DNA from: Thermotogaceae bacterium | GTDB taxonomy: Bacteria; Thermotogota; Thermotogae; Thermotogales; Thermotogaceae | Direction of reading: 5' to 3' | DNA: 64,000 nucleotides | Assembly: GCA_027077795.1 (NCBI GenBank) | Contig: JALWTT010000002.1 | Span: 29,775-93,774, forward strand | Shown here: one piece after another, positions 56,103 to 64,000 of the stretch | Layout of the letters: the number at the start of each line of letters is the position of its first letter | Position numbering within the stretch: the stretch's first letter is position 1 | Made by a program: the position numbers and the translations under genes | Notes under the pieces: generated by a model | Told to the model about the DNA's origin: nothing | What the model saw: only the letters and a program-made list of their open reading frames with translations | Databases searched by the model: none

Positions 56103-57050
56103 ATGGATTTGACGATTGACTGTTCTTTCAATCCGGAGTTTTGGCCCATTTCAAGGGAACTCTACCCGTTTTTCTTTCAACCAATCGGAGACCTCTCTCC
56201 TTTTCAAATAACCCTGAAAAATTTCATGAAAATTTCAAAGAAAATCCATGTTCATGTGGATAAAAGACTCTTGTTCATGGTCGAGGACCAGGCCGAGAAA
56301 GTTGGTGTCGATGTGGATACTGTTCCAATTTTTCCGGCGCTGGTTGTGAAGCCGATCCTCGTTGAGGATATTCAAGATGAAGACATGGAGAGGATAGAGA
56401 AAAACCCACGAGCGGTGATATTTGATCGCTCAGGAAAGATCTTGGCTTACTACTCAAAAGATTCAAAAGTCCCGAATGAGGGAAACTTCATAAAGGTGGA
56501 CGTGAAAACCTTTGAACTTGAGGATTTCCCCGGAACTCTGAAAGGGAAAGGTGATATCGATCTTGGGCATTACCTCGTTATATCGGACGTAGATGACGTG
56601 AAAGTTGTGGTAACTGATGACACAGCCATAATCACCAGGGGAAAAAATCTGGCAAAGCTGTTTGAAAAGTTCGCCTTCGGTGACAGGAAGAAGGTTCATC
56701 GAACAGCATACAGACCGTGGGGAAGCTACACGGTTTTGGAGGATGCTCCAGATCACAAAGTCAAACGTATAACCGTTTTACCAAAAAAGAGGTTGAGCTT
56801 GCAGCTTCACAGAAGGCGCTCCGAGAGATGGACGGTTATCAGGGGAACAGCACGGGTAACATTGGGAAACGATGTAATCGATTTAAGCGTAGGAGAGAGT
56901 GTGTTCATACCAGTTGAAACGCCTCACAGATTGGAAAACCCATCTGATGAGGGCTTGGTGGAGATAATAGAAGTTCAAGTTGGAGATTACTTTGGAGAAG
57001 ACGACATAATAAGGCTTCAAGATGATTTTGGAAGAGGTAATGAAGTTTAA
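56103..57050 (+). CDS. Cupin of the mannose-6-phosphate isomerase/GMP type with a decayed N-terminal domain
   Basis: This 315-residue protein has a C-terminal cupin (about 200-300) like that of type II phosphomannose isomerases: RPWGSYTVLED, KKRLSLQLHRRRSERWTV and IPVETPHRLENP. Its N-terminus keeps a trace of the mannose-1-phosphate guanylyltransferase domain (FWPISRELYPFFFQPIGDLS), but the nucleotide-binding GGxGTRLWPLSR loop is reduced and the remaining domain is much shorter than the family's ~350 residues. Guanylyltransferase activity looks lost; isomerase activity or a binding role could remain. The start is ATG 56103 behind GGAGGGG. It is followed closely by tatD. Confidence 0.75.
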   Translation: MDLTIDCSFNPEFWPISRELYPFFFQPIGDLSPFQITLKNFMKISKKIHVHVDKRLLFMVEDQAEKVGVDVDTVPIFPALVVKPILVEDIQDEDMERIEKNPRAVIFDRSGKILAYYSKDSKVPNEGNFIKVDVKTFELEDFPGTLKGKGDIDLGHYLVISDVDDVKVVVTDDTAIITRGKNLAKLFEKFAFGDRKKVHRTAYRPWGSYTVLEDAPDHKVKRITVLPKKRLSLQLHRRRSERWTVIRGTARVTLGNDVIDLSVGESVFIPVETPHRLENPSDEGLVEIIEVQVGDYFGEDDIIRLQDDFGRGNEV

Positions 57051-57828
57051 AGGAGTGGTGAATCTGAAGTTTGCGGATACGCATGCCCATATACATTTTC
57101 CGAAATTTAAAAACGATCTGGATGATGTCATTAATAGATTTAAAGAAAGTGGTGGAAAGTTTTTGTTGAACATCGGTGTAAACATAGAAGATTCCGAGAT
57201 TGCCGTCAAATACGCAAAGAGATATGGTTTTAAAGCTGCAGTGGGGATTCATCCGCATGATTCTAAGGAAGTGCCAGAAGATTTCTTAGAGAGGCTTCAG
57301 AAGATGGTAGCAGATGTAACAGTTGCAGCGATAGGGGAGTGCGGCCTCGACTATTACAGAGATCTATCACCAAGGGATGTTCAAAGGGAGGTTTTCCAAT
57401 CGCAGATAGATCTAGCCGCTGCTTTGAATATCCCTTTAGTTGTCCACATAAGAGATGCCTATGAGGATGCCTATGAGATACTCTCCAGCTCGGAGTTGCC
57501 GAATCCTCCAGGCGTGATACACGCGTTTTCCGCTGATGAAGAGTGGGCCCTTAAATTTGTCAAATTGGGTTTCTTCATAGGGATAGGAGGACCTGTGACA
57601 TATCCAAAAAATCATAAGCTCAGAGATGCCGTGAGGATTGTTGGAATCAAAAACATTCTCACGGAGACGGATTGCCCATATCTGCCACCCCAAAGGTTTC
57701 GGGGAAAGAGAAATGAACCGTCCTATATAAAATACGTTCTGGAAGAACTCTCTGGGATTTTCGGAAAGGATCCAAAGGAAATAGGAGAGGCAACTTTAAA
57801 GAATGCCTTGGAGGTGTTCAGGAGATGA
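57040..57828 (+). CDS. tatD: TatD-family metal-dependent deoxyribonuclease
   Basis: This TIM-barrel hydrolase of about 262 residues has metal ligands in FADTHAHIHF (HxH), AIGECGLDYYRD (Glu), VVHIRDAYEDA (His), VIHAFS (His) and LTETDCPYL (Asp). The start is uncertain: ATG 57040 overlaps the cupin gene by 11 bases, while GTG 57058 would give a minimal N-terminus. The family degrades DNA and participates in DNA quality control. It is part of the 56-61 kb operon. Confidence 0.9.
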   Translation: MKFKGVVNLKFADTHAHIHFPKFKNDLDDVINRFKESGGKFLLNIGVNIEDSEIAVKYAKRYGFKAAVGIHPHDSKEVPEDFLERLQKMVADVTVAAIGECGLDYYRDLSPRDVQREVFQSQIDLAAALNIPLVVHIRDAYEDAYEILSSSELPNPPGVIHAFSADEEWALKFVKLGFFIGIGGPVTYPKNHKLRDAVRIVGIKNILTETDCPYLPPQRFRGKRNEPSYIKYVLEELSGIFGKDPKEIGEATLKNALEVFRR

Positions 57829-58541
57829 TGATATTCGCCCACCGCGGATATTCTTTGAAATACCCGGAAAATACTTTAACAGCTTTCAAGAAAGCTTTTG
57901 AAATAGGAGCAGACGGTATAGAACTCGATGTGAGGCTGTCAAAGGATGGAAAGATTTACGTATTCCATGACAAGGATATGTTGAGGATATTCGGAGTTGA
58001 TAAGAAAGGGAGAGAGCTTTTGTTTGAGGAGATAGAGAGCTTCAGATACAGAGGGGAAAGGGTCCCAAGTCTTGAGGAGGTTCTCGACATAATCCCGACA
58101 GGGAAATGGGTCATAGTTGAAATTAAGGAGTTTGACGCGGGAGAAATCGCAGTTCAGCTCGTCATAGAAAAAGGGCTGAAGGATAGAGCCATATTCTCCT
58201 CTTTTAACCATAATCTCATAAAAGAGCTCAAGTATCACCATCCGAACTTGAACTTCGCATTCCTTTTAGACGAAAGATATAGAGAGGTTGATCCCAAGGC
58301 ACTGGTGGACTACATATTAAAAACTCATCCTCACTCGGTTCACATACCGAAGGATGCCTTCGACATAATTCCAGACCTTGCAAGAAGATTCGTACATACG
58401 ATGAAAGAAAACTGTATTGATGTGTTCCTGTGGAACGCAAACGATTTGGGCTTCGTGAAAAAGAATGCTCAACTTTTCGACGCTTTGATAATCGACGATG
58501 TGGAGAAATTTGTTTCGTGGAAAAGAGGAGTGAGAGCGTGA
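57825..58541 (+). CDS. Glycerophosphodiester phosphodiesterase
   Basis: This 238-residue GDPD has the catalytic motifs FAHRGYSLKYPENT, DGIELDVRLSKDGKIYVFHD and VEIKEF, with the general acid/base histidines in HRG and HD. There is no signal peptide, so it is cytoplasmic. It hydrolyses deacylated glycerophospholipids to glycerol-3-phosphate in characterised cases. Its ATG overlaps the tatD stop and its stop overlaps the DUF4438 start. Confidence 0.92.
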   Translation: MMIFAHRGYSLKYPENTLTAFKKAFEIGADGIELDVRLSKDGKIYVFHDKDMLRIFGVDKKGRELLFEEIESFRYRGERVPSLEEVLDIIPTGKWVIVEIKEFDAGEIAVQLVIEKGLKDRAIFSSFNHNLIKELKYHHPNLNFAFLLDERYREVDPKALVDYILKTHPHSVHIPKDAFDIIPDLARRFVHTMKENCIDVFLWNANDLGFVKKNAQLFDALIIDDVEKFVSWKRGVRA

Positions 58542-59383
58542 AAACCAATGAGAAGAGGGTTGTGATGATATCTGTGATGGGTGAGGTCTCCCATCCACTT
58601 GTCCGAATGCCGAGACTGGACGGGGAGGGAAATGCGTATTACGTTCCGAGCGTTGGAGGAATAACCTATAACTTTTCACTTGGTGACCTGGCTTTCAAGC
58701 CATACGCTGATCATGTGGAACCTGATGTCTCGATCAAAAACAAGGACAGATCGGAAAACGAAGCGCTGATATCACTGGCATCAATTGGAAATGAAGCAAT
58801 CGTTGCGTCGGGTGATGGAAAGGGAATGAAGGGGTTTGTCATTGGAAAACACGGTGGAATAGATCATGTATTGGTTCACTTCCCCGAGAAGGAGAAGCTC
58901 TCGATAGGGGACAAGGTGTTGATAAAGGCATGGGGTCAGGGATTGAAAATATTGGATCATCCAGAAATAGGAGTTTACAACATCGATCCCGAGCTGTTCG
59001 ACAAGATCTTCACCGAAAACGCAGGGAAGATCATCGCTCCCACGACAACTATCGTACCAGGTTTCATGATGGGGTCGGGTATAGGAGCGACGAATCCCGC
59101 CGCAACGGATTACGACATAAACACCAGGGATGAGCATTTAGTTGAGGAGCATGGAATAGACAAGATAAAGATAGGAGATTTGGTGGCAATAGATAATCAC
59201 GATTGTAGGTACGGTGTAGGGGGATACAAAGAGGGTTTTATATCCGTAGGTGTGGTTGTTCATTCAAACTGCATAACTACGGGGCATGGTCCCGGTGTCG
59301 TTGTGGTCCTAACTGGTCCGAAAAGGAGTATAGAAATCATCAAAAGTGAAAATGCAAATATAAAGAATTTTATGGGATGGTGA
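58538..59383 (+). CDS. DUF4438 family protein
   Basis: This 281-residue protein is recognisable by GEVSHPLVRMPRLDGEGNAY, PTTTIVPGFMMGSGIGATNP, IDNHDCRYGVGGY and the glycine-rich end TTGHGPGVVVVLTGPKRSIE. The family is known mainly from Thermotogota and related thermophiles and includes at least one solved structure, but has no assigned function. The start is GTG 58538 behind GAGGAG. It sits between GDPD and delta-prime with overlaps or no gap, so it shares their transcript. Confidence 0.8.
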   Translation: MKTNEKRVVMISVMGEVSHPLVRMPRLDGEGNAYYVPSVGGITYNFSLGDLAFKPYADHVEPDVSIKNKDRSENEALISLASIGNEAIVASGDGKGMKGFVIGKHGGIDHVLVHFPEKEKLSIGDKVLIKAWGQGLKILDHPEIGVYNIDPELFDKIFTENAGKIIAPTTTIVPGFMMGSGIGATNPAATDYDINTRDEHLVEEHGIDKIKIGDLVAIDNHDCRYGVGGYKEGFISVGVVVHSNCITTGHGPGVVVVLTGPKRSIEIIKSENANIKNFMGW

Positions 59384-59384
59384 G

Positions 59385-60296
59385 ATTCTGAACGGGATTC
59401 TGAAATTCCTAGAGAACACGGATGGAGTTTCCGTTGCACTGACCGGAAGGGACCCGAGTTATTTGAGGGAAATCTCTTTGGAGATTCCTAAAGAACTTGA
59501 GGGATTCGCACTCCGAGGCACAGATATGATGATAGTGGATCCAGAAGGCGAAGATATAAGCATAGATACCATAAGAGATGCTTCAAGATTTCTAATGTAC
59601 TCCCCGGAGTACTCCAAGAGAAAATACGTCATCATCTACGACGCGGACAGGATGAATCAACAAGCTGCAAATGCTTTTTTGAAGACCCTAGAGGAGCCCC
59701 CAAGATACGGGACCATAATTCTGACGACGACAAGATGGTACTATTTGCTACCAACCATGAGAAGTAGAGTGGTCAGATTTTCTATAAACCCATCCCCGGT
59801 TAAGGAGGAGCGCCATCCTTGGATTGTGACGATAGCCGAACATAATTGGAGAGCTAGAGAACAGTTAAAAAATGCCAGGAAAAAGCTAGAAAAGATTGAA
59901 TCCCTGGAAGATGAAAAGATCGTGAAAATCTTATTAGGGAAATCCAACACACTTGAGCTTTACCTGGCGGCGTTTGAGATTCTCAAAAGACTCTCAAATT
60001 CTGATGAATCAAGACTCGTGAAGATGATCGATTTGATATCATCCAAATTCTCTGGAAAGGACTTTTTCAGATTGAACGCCATCCTTTCTGAAGCTGCCCT
60101 TTGGCTTATGGAAATTCACGAAATATGGGATCTGGAAAATGCCAGGTTCTTTGACTCCATATCTAGGGCAAGGATGGCGAACTTCAACAACTTGTTGACA
60201 CTTTACAACATAGCGATAAGGTACAAGGAGATGACGAGGGGGGATGAAGCTTGGAACTCACAGCAACCGTTTACGGAGTCGAATTCGTCCCGGTAG
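59385..60296 (+). CDS. holB: DNA polymerase III delta-prime-like clamp-loader subunit
   Basis: This protein of about 300 residues resembles delta-prime without a Walker A site. The segments YDADRMNQQAANAFLKTLEE and LLPTMRSRVVRF are diagnostic. The next gene is ricT, a neighbour arrangement known from Bacillus. No ATG, GTG or TTG stands at the right place: coding sequence seems to begin near 59385 with ATT CTG AAC GGG ATT CTG, just after GGTGAG. The first standard start is TTG 59463, which would remove the conserved N-terminal strand (DGVSVALTGRDPSYL). The start is therefore provisional. Confidence 0.8.
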   Translation: MLNGILKFLENTDGVSVALTGRDPSYLREISLEIPKELEGFALRGTDMMIVDPEGEDISIDTIRDASRFLMYSPEYSKRKYVIIYDADRMNQQAANAFLKTLEEPPRYGTIILTTTRWYYLLPTMRSRVVRFSINPSPVKEERHPWIVTIAEHNWRAREQLKNARKKLEKIESLEDEKIVKILLGKSNTLELYLAAFEILKRLSNSDESRLVKMIDLISSKFSGKDFFRLNAILSEAALWLMEIHEIWDLENARFFDSISRARMANFNNLLTLYNIAIRYKEMTRGDEAWNSQQPFTESNSSR

Positions 60297-61090
60297 GAAG
60301 AATTCGGTATTATGCCGATAACGGCGAGGATATAAAACGAGGAGATCTCGTTATGGTGATAGGTGACTTCGGGCTTGAAGTAGCTAAGGTAGTCGTTGGA
60401 AAGAGAGAAATGAGTATAGAAGAGCTCAGATATGAGCTCAAGGCAATCATAAGAAAACTCACGGAGGAAGATCTGCAGATCCACAGAAAAAATGAGGAGG
60501 ATGCTAAGAAGGCCAAAGAGGTTTTCAAAAGCATGATAAGAGAAATGAACTTACCGATGAAACCCATTCTTGCGAAGTACACATTTGACCGGTCAAAACT
60601 CATCTTTTTTTTCTCTTCAGAAGAGCGAGTGGATTTTCGAGAACTGGTCAAGGAGCTCGCCAGACACTTTAAAACCAGGATCGAGTTGAAGCAGCTTGGT
60701 GTGAGAGACGAGATGAAGCTCATGGGAGGGTTGGGACTCTGTGGAAGACCCGCATGCTGCACGGTGTTTTTGAGAGAATTTCAATCCGTCACTTTAAAGC
60801 ACGCTAGAAAACAGCAGATGATGATAAACCCTGCAAAGATATCCGGAACCTGCAGAAGACTCCTGTGCTGCCTTACATATGAACATGACTTTTACGAGAA
60901 AGCACTTGAAGGAGTTCCAGATGAGGGAAGCTCGGTTGAATACGAAGGTAAAAAGTGCAAAGTGATAAATGTGAACGTCTTTCTGGATGAAATCACACTC
61001 ATGTGTGAAGGGAAAAAAGTTGTAAAAGTCGAGCTGAAATACTTCAAGTACGCATCTAGCAGGGATAAATACATATCCAACAAGGACTAA
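60251..61090 (+). CDS. ricT: PSP1-domain protein RicT (YaaT-like)
   Basis: This 279-residue protein has the PSP1 C-terminal domain and a cysteine-rich centre (GLCGRPACCTVF, CRRLLCCLTYEHDF) expected to hold an iron-sulfur cluster, as in Bacillus RicT, where the complex affects RNase Y. TTG at 60251 has GGGGGGAT five bases before it and lies 46 bases inside the delta-prime gene. RicA and RicF partners are not in the window. Confidence 0.88.
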   Translation: MELTATVYGVEFVPVGRIRYYADNGEDIKRGDLVMVIGDFGLEVAKVVVGKREMSIEELRYELKAIIRKLTEEDLQIHRKNEEDAKKAKEVFKSMIREMNLPMKPILAKYTFDRSKLIFFFSSEERVDFRELVKELARHFKTRIELKQLGVRDEMKLMGGLGLCGRPACCTVFLREFQSVTLKHARKQQMMINPAKISGTCRRLLCCLTYEHDFYEKALEGVPDEGSSVEYEGKKCKVINVNVFLDEITLMCEGKKVVKVELKYFKYASSRDKYISNKD

Positions 61091-62175
61091 TTTTCCTTCT
61101 TTCCTTCATCCTTTTTGCTGGAGAGCTTGGAAGCTATTTTATATTCTTCCATTGCATCCTCCAGCCTTCCTATCTTTTCGTATATCTCAGCGAGCTTGAT
61201 ATGAAGGTCAGGATTGAGAGGATCCCTCTCTATTCTTTTTTTAAGTCTCTTCACTATATGCCTGGAATCCACAAGCATCAGGATCAAAAAGAACACAGCC
61301 GCTGACACAACGGTGACAGCCACATAAACAGCTATGGGTTTCTTCTCAGGGGATCCCCTCTTCTCAGCTTGGCTAGTCGCTGAGATCATCTCATTTAGGT
61401 TCTCAAGCTTCCTTCTCAGATCTTCTTTACTTGAGTGAAGACTATCAAACCTCTTTTTCAGTTCAACATAAGTTTCGCTGGAAGCACCTGTCTTTAGTGC
61501 TTCGTCTATATCCATCGAAAGTGACACGTAGCTGTCAACTTCTCTTGAGTGTGGAAAATCTATATCGAGCATCTTGGATAGAGCCCATACCTCCATATAG
61601 TTCTTTTCCCCTTCCTCGAACTTCTCTTCAAGAACCCCGGAAATTGCCTTTTTCAACTCCTGCTCATTGATGCAGGACAAGGTCATATAAGGCTTTGGAT
61701 CGAACTTCAAGGGATCCTTCATGTACCTTTCCACGAGGCTCCTCGCGATATTTCGACATCCTACCTTTAAAAAGCTCCCAACCATATTGCACACTTTGAT
61801 CGCATTCTCATCCAGATCTTCGAGTCTTTTTTCAAGCTCATCTTTGAAGTTAAAAATAACTTTCAGATCTTCGAAGAGCTCTTTGCTCACCGATCCTTTC
61901 CTGATCAGTCCTTCGAGCAGAGCGTTGAAGTCTTCTTTCACAACTGCATCACCTATATCTGGGTCAGAAGATAGCTTCTTCTTCACGAAGATCATCTTTC
62001 CCAGATTCTCGATATTCTCCTGAGGATGTTCAGCTATGTATATCTTCAAGAGTTTAACCGCCTTTTCGACATCCTCTCTAGAAGCTTTCACGATGTCCTG
62101 CTTAGTAACGGGAAAAGATGAGATCGAAATCAGCATCATAAGGATCAAAATAAAGCTTCTCAAAACCTGAATCAC
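61087..62175 (-). CDS. Exported TPR-containing membrane protein, function unknown
   Basis: This 362-residue protein has an N-terminal hydrophobic segment (about 5-20, signal anchor), a long helical region, a second hydrophobic segment near 285-305 (AVYVAVTVVSAAVFFLIL) and a cytoplasmic tetratricopeptide repeat near 322-352 (HIKLAEIYEKIGRLEDAMEE). The start is GTG 62175, overlapping the permease stop. It is co-transcribed with an AI-2E-family permease and its end overlaps ricT by four bases in convergent orientation. Not recognised beyond this architecture. Confidence 0.65.
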   Translation of the reverse strand: MIQVLRSFILILMMLISISSFPVTKQDIVKASREDVEKAVKLLKIYIAEHPQENIENLGKMIFVKKKLSSDPDIGDAVVKEDFNALLEGLIRKGSVSKELFEDLKVIFNFKDELEKRLEDLDENAIKVCNMVGSFLKVGCRNIARSLVERYMKDPLKFDPKPYMTLSCINEQELKKAISGVLEEKFEEGEKNYMEVWALSKMLDIDFPHSREVDSYVSLSMDIDEALKTGASSETYVELKKRFDSLHSSKEDLRRKLENLNEMISATSQAEKRGSPEKKPIAVYVAVTVVSAAVFFLILMLVDSRHIVKRLKKRIERDPLNPDLHIKLAEIYEKIGRLEDAMEEYKIASKLSSKKDEGKKEN

Positions 62176-63170
62176 TCCTCCTCAAAATGAGGCTTTATGA
62201 AATACTTCCAAAACGTGTTTATGAATATGGTGAGTGGAACGGCTATAAATATCCCCATAAGTCCGTAGACTTTCCAGAGGAGCAGTATAAAAAACAGCAT
62301 TTCAACAGGACTGATATTCGAATACCCTTTCATCATGTGTATGAAAGTTATGAAGGAAATAGCATGGATTGCGAGCGTTATCAAGGTCATTATAACAACA
62401 CCTTTAAAGCCCAGTGAGAGGGAGAACAAAAGCACAGGTATATACTCAAACAGAACCCCAACTATTGGCATGAAATTCGTGACAAATGCCCATACACCTA
62501 TGGTAACGCTATATTTCAAATTCATCACCTGGAATGCAGTGAAAAATAAGAAACCCGTTAGCAGTGCTGTTACAAAAACCGCTTGGACGAACCTCATCAA
62601 ATTCGCGAAAAGCTCATTTGAAAATGGTAAGACGATCGGATAAACCCTTTTCGGATAGAGCACTTTTGGAAGATCTCTAACGTGTTTGAAATAAACAAGG
62701 GAATAAATTGTCCCGAGAATCACAAAGAATAGCTGCATAACAAAATTTGGGGTAGAAGTTGCCAGAGCTGCTAAAACACCGTTGACGTAATCGCTCACCT
62801 TCGGCTTTATGTACTCGATGGATTTTTGGAAGAGATCTAGCATCTTTTCATTCTCGAAGAACTTCTTCCACCCTTTTAAGTTAACTTCACCCATTATCAA
62901 GTTATAGAAACTTCCAAACTCTTTGACCACAGCGGGAATTATCAGCCAAAGTGTGAAAGCCAGGAACAGAAAATAAAGTGATAGTGAAATGAATATACTC
63001 AGAGTTCTATTCTTCAAAAATCTTTCCACCAATTCGTTGAGAGCCTTTAATACAGAAACAGAGACGAAGACTAAAATCAGGACAGCTGCAACATCCTTCA
63101 CCATGAACACCAAAACTATGAACAAAAAAAGTAGAAGCGTTATAAGCATCGCAAGGTTTCTATCACTCAA
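62172..63170 (-). CDS. AI-2E-family transporter (PF01594-type permease)
   Basis: This 332-residue polytopic protein has about eight predicted helices and the family's C-terminal pore signature (GFKGVVIMTLITLAIHAISF and GLMGIFIAVPLTIFIN). Members export signalling molecules, ions or small metabolites; autoinducer transport is known for few. The start is TTG 63170, overlapping the asparaginase stop. The adjoining TPR protein may be a partner. Confidence 0.82.
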   Translation of the reverse strand: MSDRNLAMLITLLLFLFIVLVFMVKDVAAVLILVFVSVSVLKALNELVERFLKNRTLSIFISLSLYFLFLAFTLWLIIPAVVKEFGSFYNLIMGEVNLKGWKKFFENEKMLDLFQKSIEYIKPKVSDYVNGVLAALATSTPNFVMQLFFVILGTIYSLVYFKHVRDLPKVLYPKRVYPIVLPFSNELFANLMRFVQAVFVTALLTGFLFFTAFQVMNLKYSVTIGVWAFVTNFMPIVGVLFEYIPVLLFSLSLGFKGVVIMTLITLAIHAISFITFIHMMKGYSNISPVEMLFFILLLWKVYGLMGIFIAVPLTIFINTFWKYFIKPHFEEE

Positions 63171-64000
63171 ATTGATATCTCCCCACCTGCCCTTGATGTT
63201 TCAAAATAGCCTCTTATCTCATCTCTATCAGAAGTCTTCCCTAAAACTATCATCAGTTTTATCCTGGCTTTCTGGGCGGAGACCTCTTGGCCCAAAATGA
63301 CCCCTCTTCTGGCGAGATCTGCCCCTCCACCTTTGTATCCGTAAACATCCAAAACCCTTCCTTTGAAACACCTGGATGTCAAGACCACAACCACTCTATC
63401 TATCACATCCGATACGGCATCAGCAACCTCTGGAGGTACATTCCCTCTTCCAAATCCCTCCAAGACAATTCCCTTGTACCCCATATCGACAATCTTTCTG
63501 AGGATATTTCCATCATCTCCAGTAAACGTCTTCACAAGGGCTACTTTACTTTCTATTCTATCCGTCTCTATGTTCATTCTGAGAAGAGGCTTCCTGAAGA
63601 AAATCACCGCATCCTCATCGACTATTCCGAGCGGTCCATACCCGGGCGATTCGAACGTCGCAACATTACTTGTGTAAGTCTTTGTGACTTCTCTCGCCGC
63701 ATGCACCTCATCGTTCAAACACACCATAGCTCCCATGCCTACTGCACTTTCCGAAGAGGCTACTCTGACGGACGACAACACATTCCTCGGCCCATCCGTG
63801 CCAAGTTCGTTTATGTTCCTCATAGCGGCTGTGAGTACTATTGGCTTCTCGGTCTTAACAGTTAGGTCGAGAAGGTATGAAGTCTCTTCCAGCGTGTCGG
63901 TACCATGTGTTATCACAACTCCATCGACCTCTGGATCATCCACAATTGACTGAACCTTCCTTGATAGCCTCCACATCATTTCAGGTGTCATATAGGGACT
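63167..64000 (-). CDS. ansA: L-asparaginase, type I/II family (5' end beyond window)
   Basis: At least 277 residues of an asparaginase are present: the THGTDTLEETSYLLDLT motif with catalytic Thr-Asp, VLTAAMRNINELGTDGPRN, and the C-terminal YKGIVLEGFGRGNVPPE region. The N-terminal catalytic threonine loop (TGGTI type) is outside the window; the frame is still open at 64000 with Ser-Pro-Tyr before the first visible Met. It leads a three-gene minus-strand operon with overlapping stops and starts. Confidence 0.9.
   Translation of the reverse strand, partial: SPYMTPEMMWRLSRKVQSIVDDPEVDGVVITHGTDTLEETSYLLDLTVKTEKPIVLTAAMRNINELGTDGPRNVLSSVRVASSESAVGMGAMVCLNDEVHAAREVTKTYTSNVATFESPGYGPLGIVDEDAVIFFRKPLLRMNIETDRIESKVALVKTFTGDDGNILRKIVDMGYKGIVLEGFGRGNVPPEVADAVSDVIDRVVVVLTSRCFKGRVLDVYGYKGGGADLARRGVILGQEVSAQKARIKLMIVLGKTSDRDEIRGYFETSRAGGEISI

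Overview
The window looks like the chromosome of a member of the Thermotogota (a Thermotoga/Pseudothermotoga/Kosmotoga-type bacterium). The evidence is protein-level: AGA/AGG-rich coding, many TTG/GTG starts, zinc-binding forms of S4, S14, L36, L24 and adenylate kinase, an L22 with a Thermotoga-like N-terminal extension, a Walker-A-less DNA polymerase III delta-prime resembling the Thermotoga protein, and a DUF4438 gene. The genus cannot be fixed by eye. No tRNA, rRNA or CRISPR array was seen. || 1-12.7 kb (minus strand): a carbohydrate-uptake and glycoside-degradation locus. Reading 5' to 3' it holds an IolB-type isomerase, an Opp-type solute-binding protein, two permeases, two ATPases, a GH2 beta-glucuronidase-like enzyme and an intracellular sialidase-like (BNR) protein. 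The first 2,433 bases of the window repeat exactly at 10300-12732, so a second isomerase and binding-protein pair lies at the left edge. This fits a 10,299-bp tandem duplication. || 12.8-16.6 kb: a peptidase-M24-like protein that seems to lack metal ligands, a ROK repressor and a B12-binding radical SAM enzyme. 16.6-18.5 kb: NAD salvage (nicotinamidase plus nicotinate phosphoribosyltransferase), closed by a hairpin terminator. 18.5-21.3 kb (minus): a tightly overlapped trio of ATP-grasp ligase, APS-kinase-like kinase and cyclic amidohydrolase with no obvious joint pathway. || 21.4-30.0 kb (plus): one long operon of murB, a YigZ-like gene, a membrane TPR protein, gatA, an HD hydrolase, a nucleotide-sugar dehydratase, a phosphoesterase and biotin ligase. 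|| 30.0-31.8 kb (minus): a metallo-beta-lactamase protein and RsgA. 31.8-51.1 kb (minus): the fused str-S10-spc-alpha supercluster, 35 genes from rpsL to rplQ, with a promoter upstream of rpsL and a strong terminator after rplQ. || 51.3-53.8 kb (plus): clpC behind a CIRCE-type operator. 53.8-54.5 kb: gene debris, namely a TnpB-like N-terminal fragment with a hairpin at its end and a short C-terminal fragment on the opposite strand. 54.5-56.1 kb: minD, minE and yjbQ. 56.1-61.1 kb: a cupin with a decayed nucleotidyltransferase region, then TatD, GDPD, DUF4438, delta-prime and RicT. 61.1-64 kb (minus): a partial asparaginase, an AI-2E-family permease and a second membrane TPR protein. || The most distinctive items are the exact duplication with a putative palindromic operator, the ligase/kinase/amidohydrolase trio, the TnpB remnant next to minD, the degenerate mannose-phosphate enzyme and the delta-prime gene that seems to lack a standard start codon.
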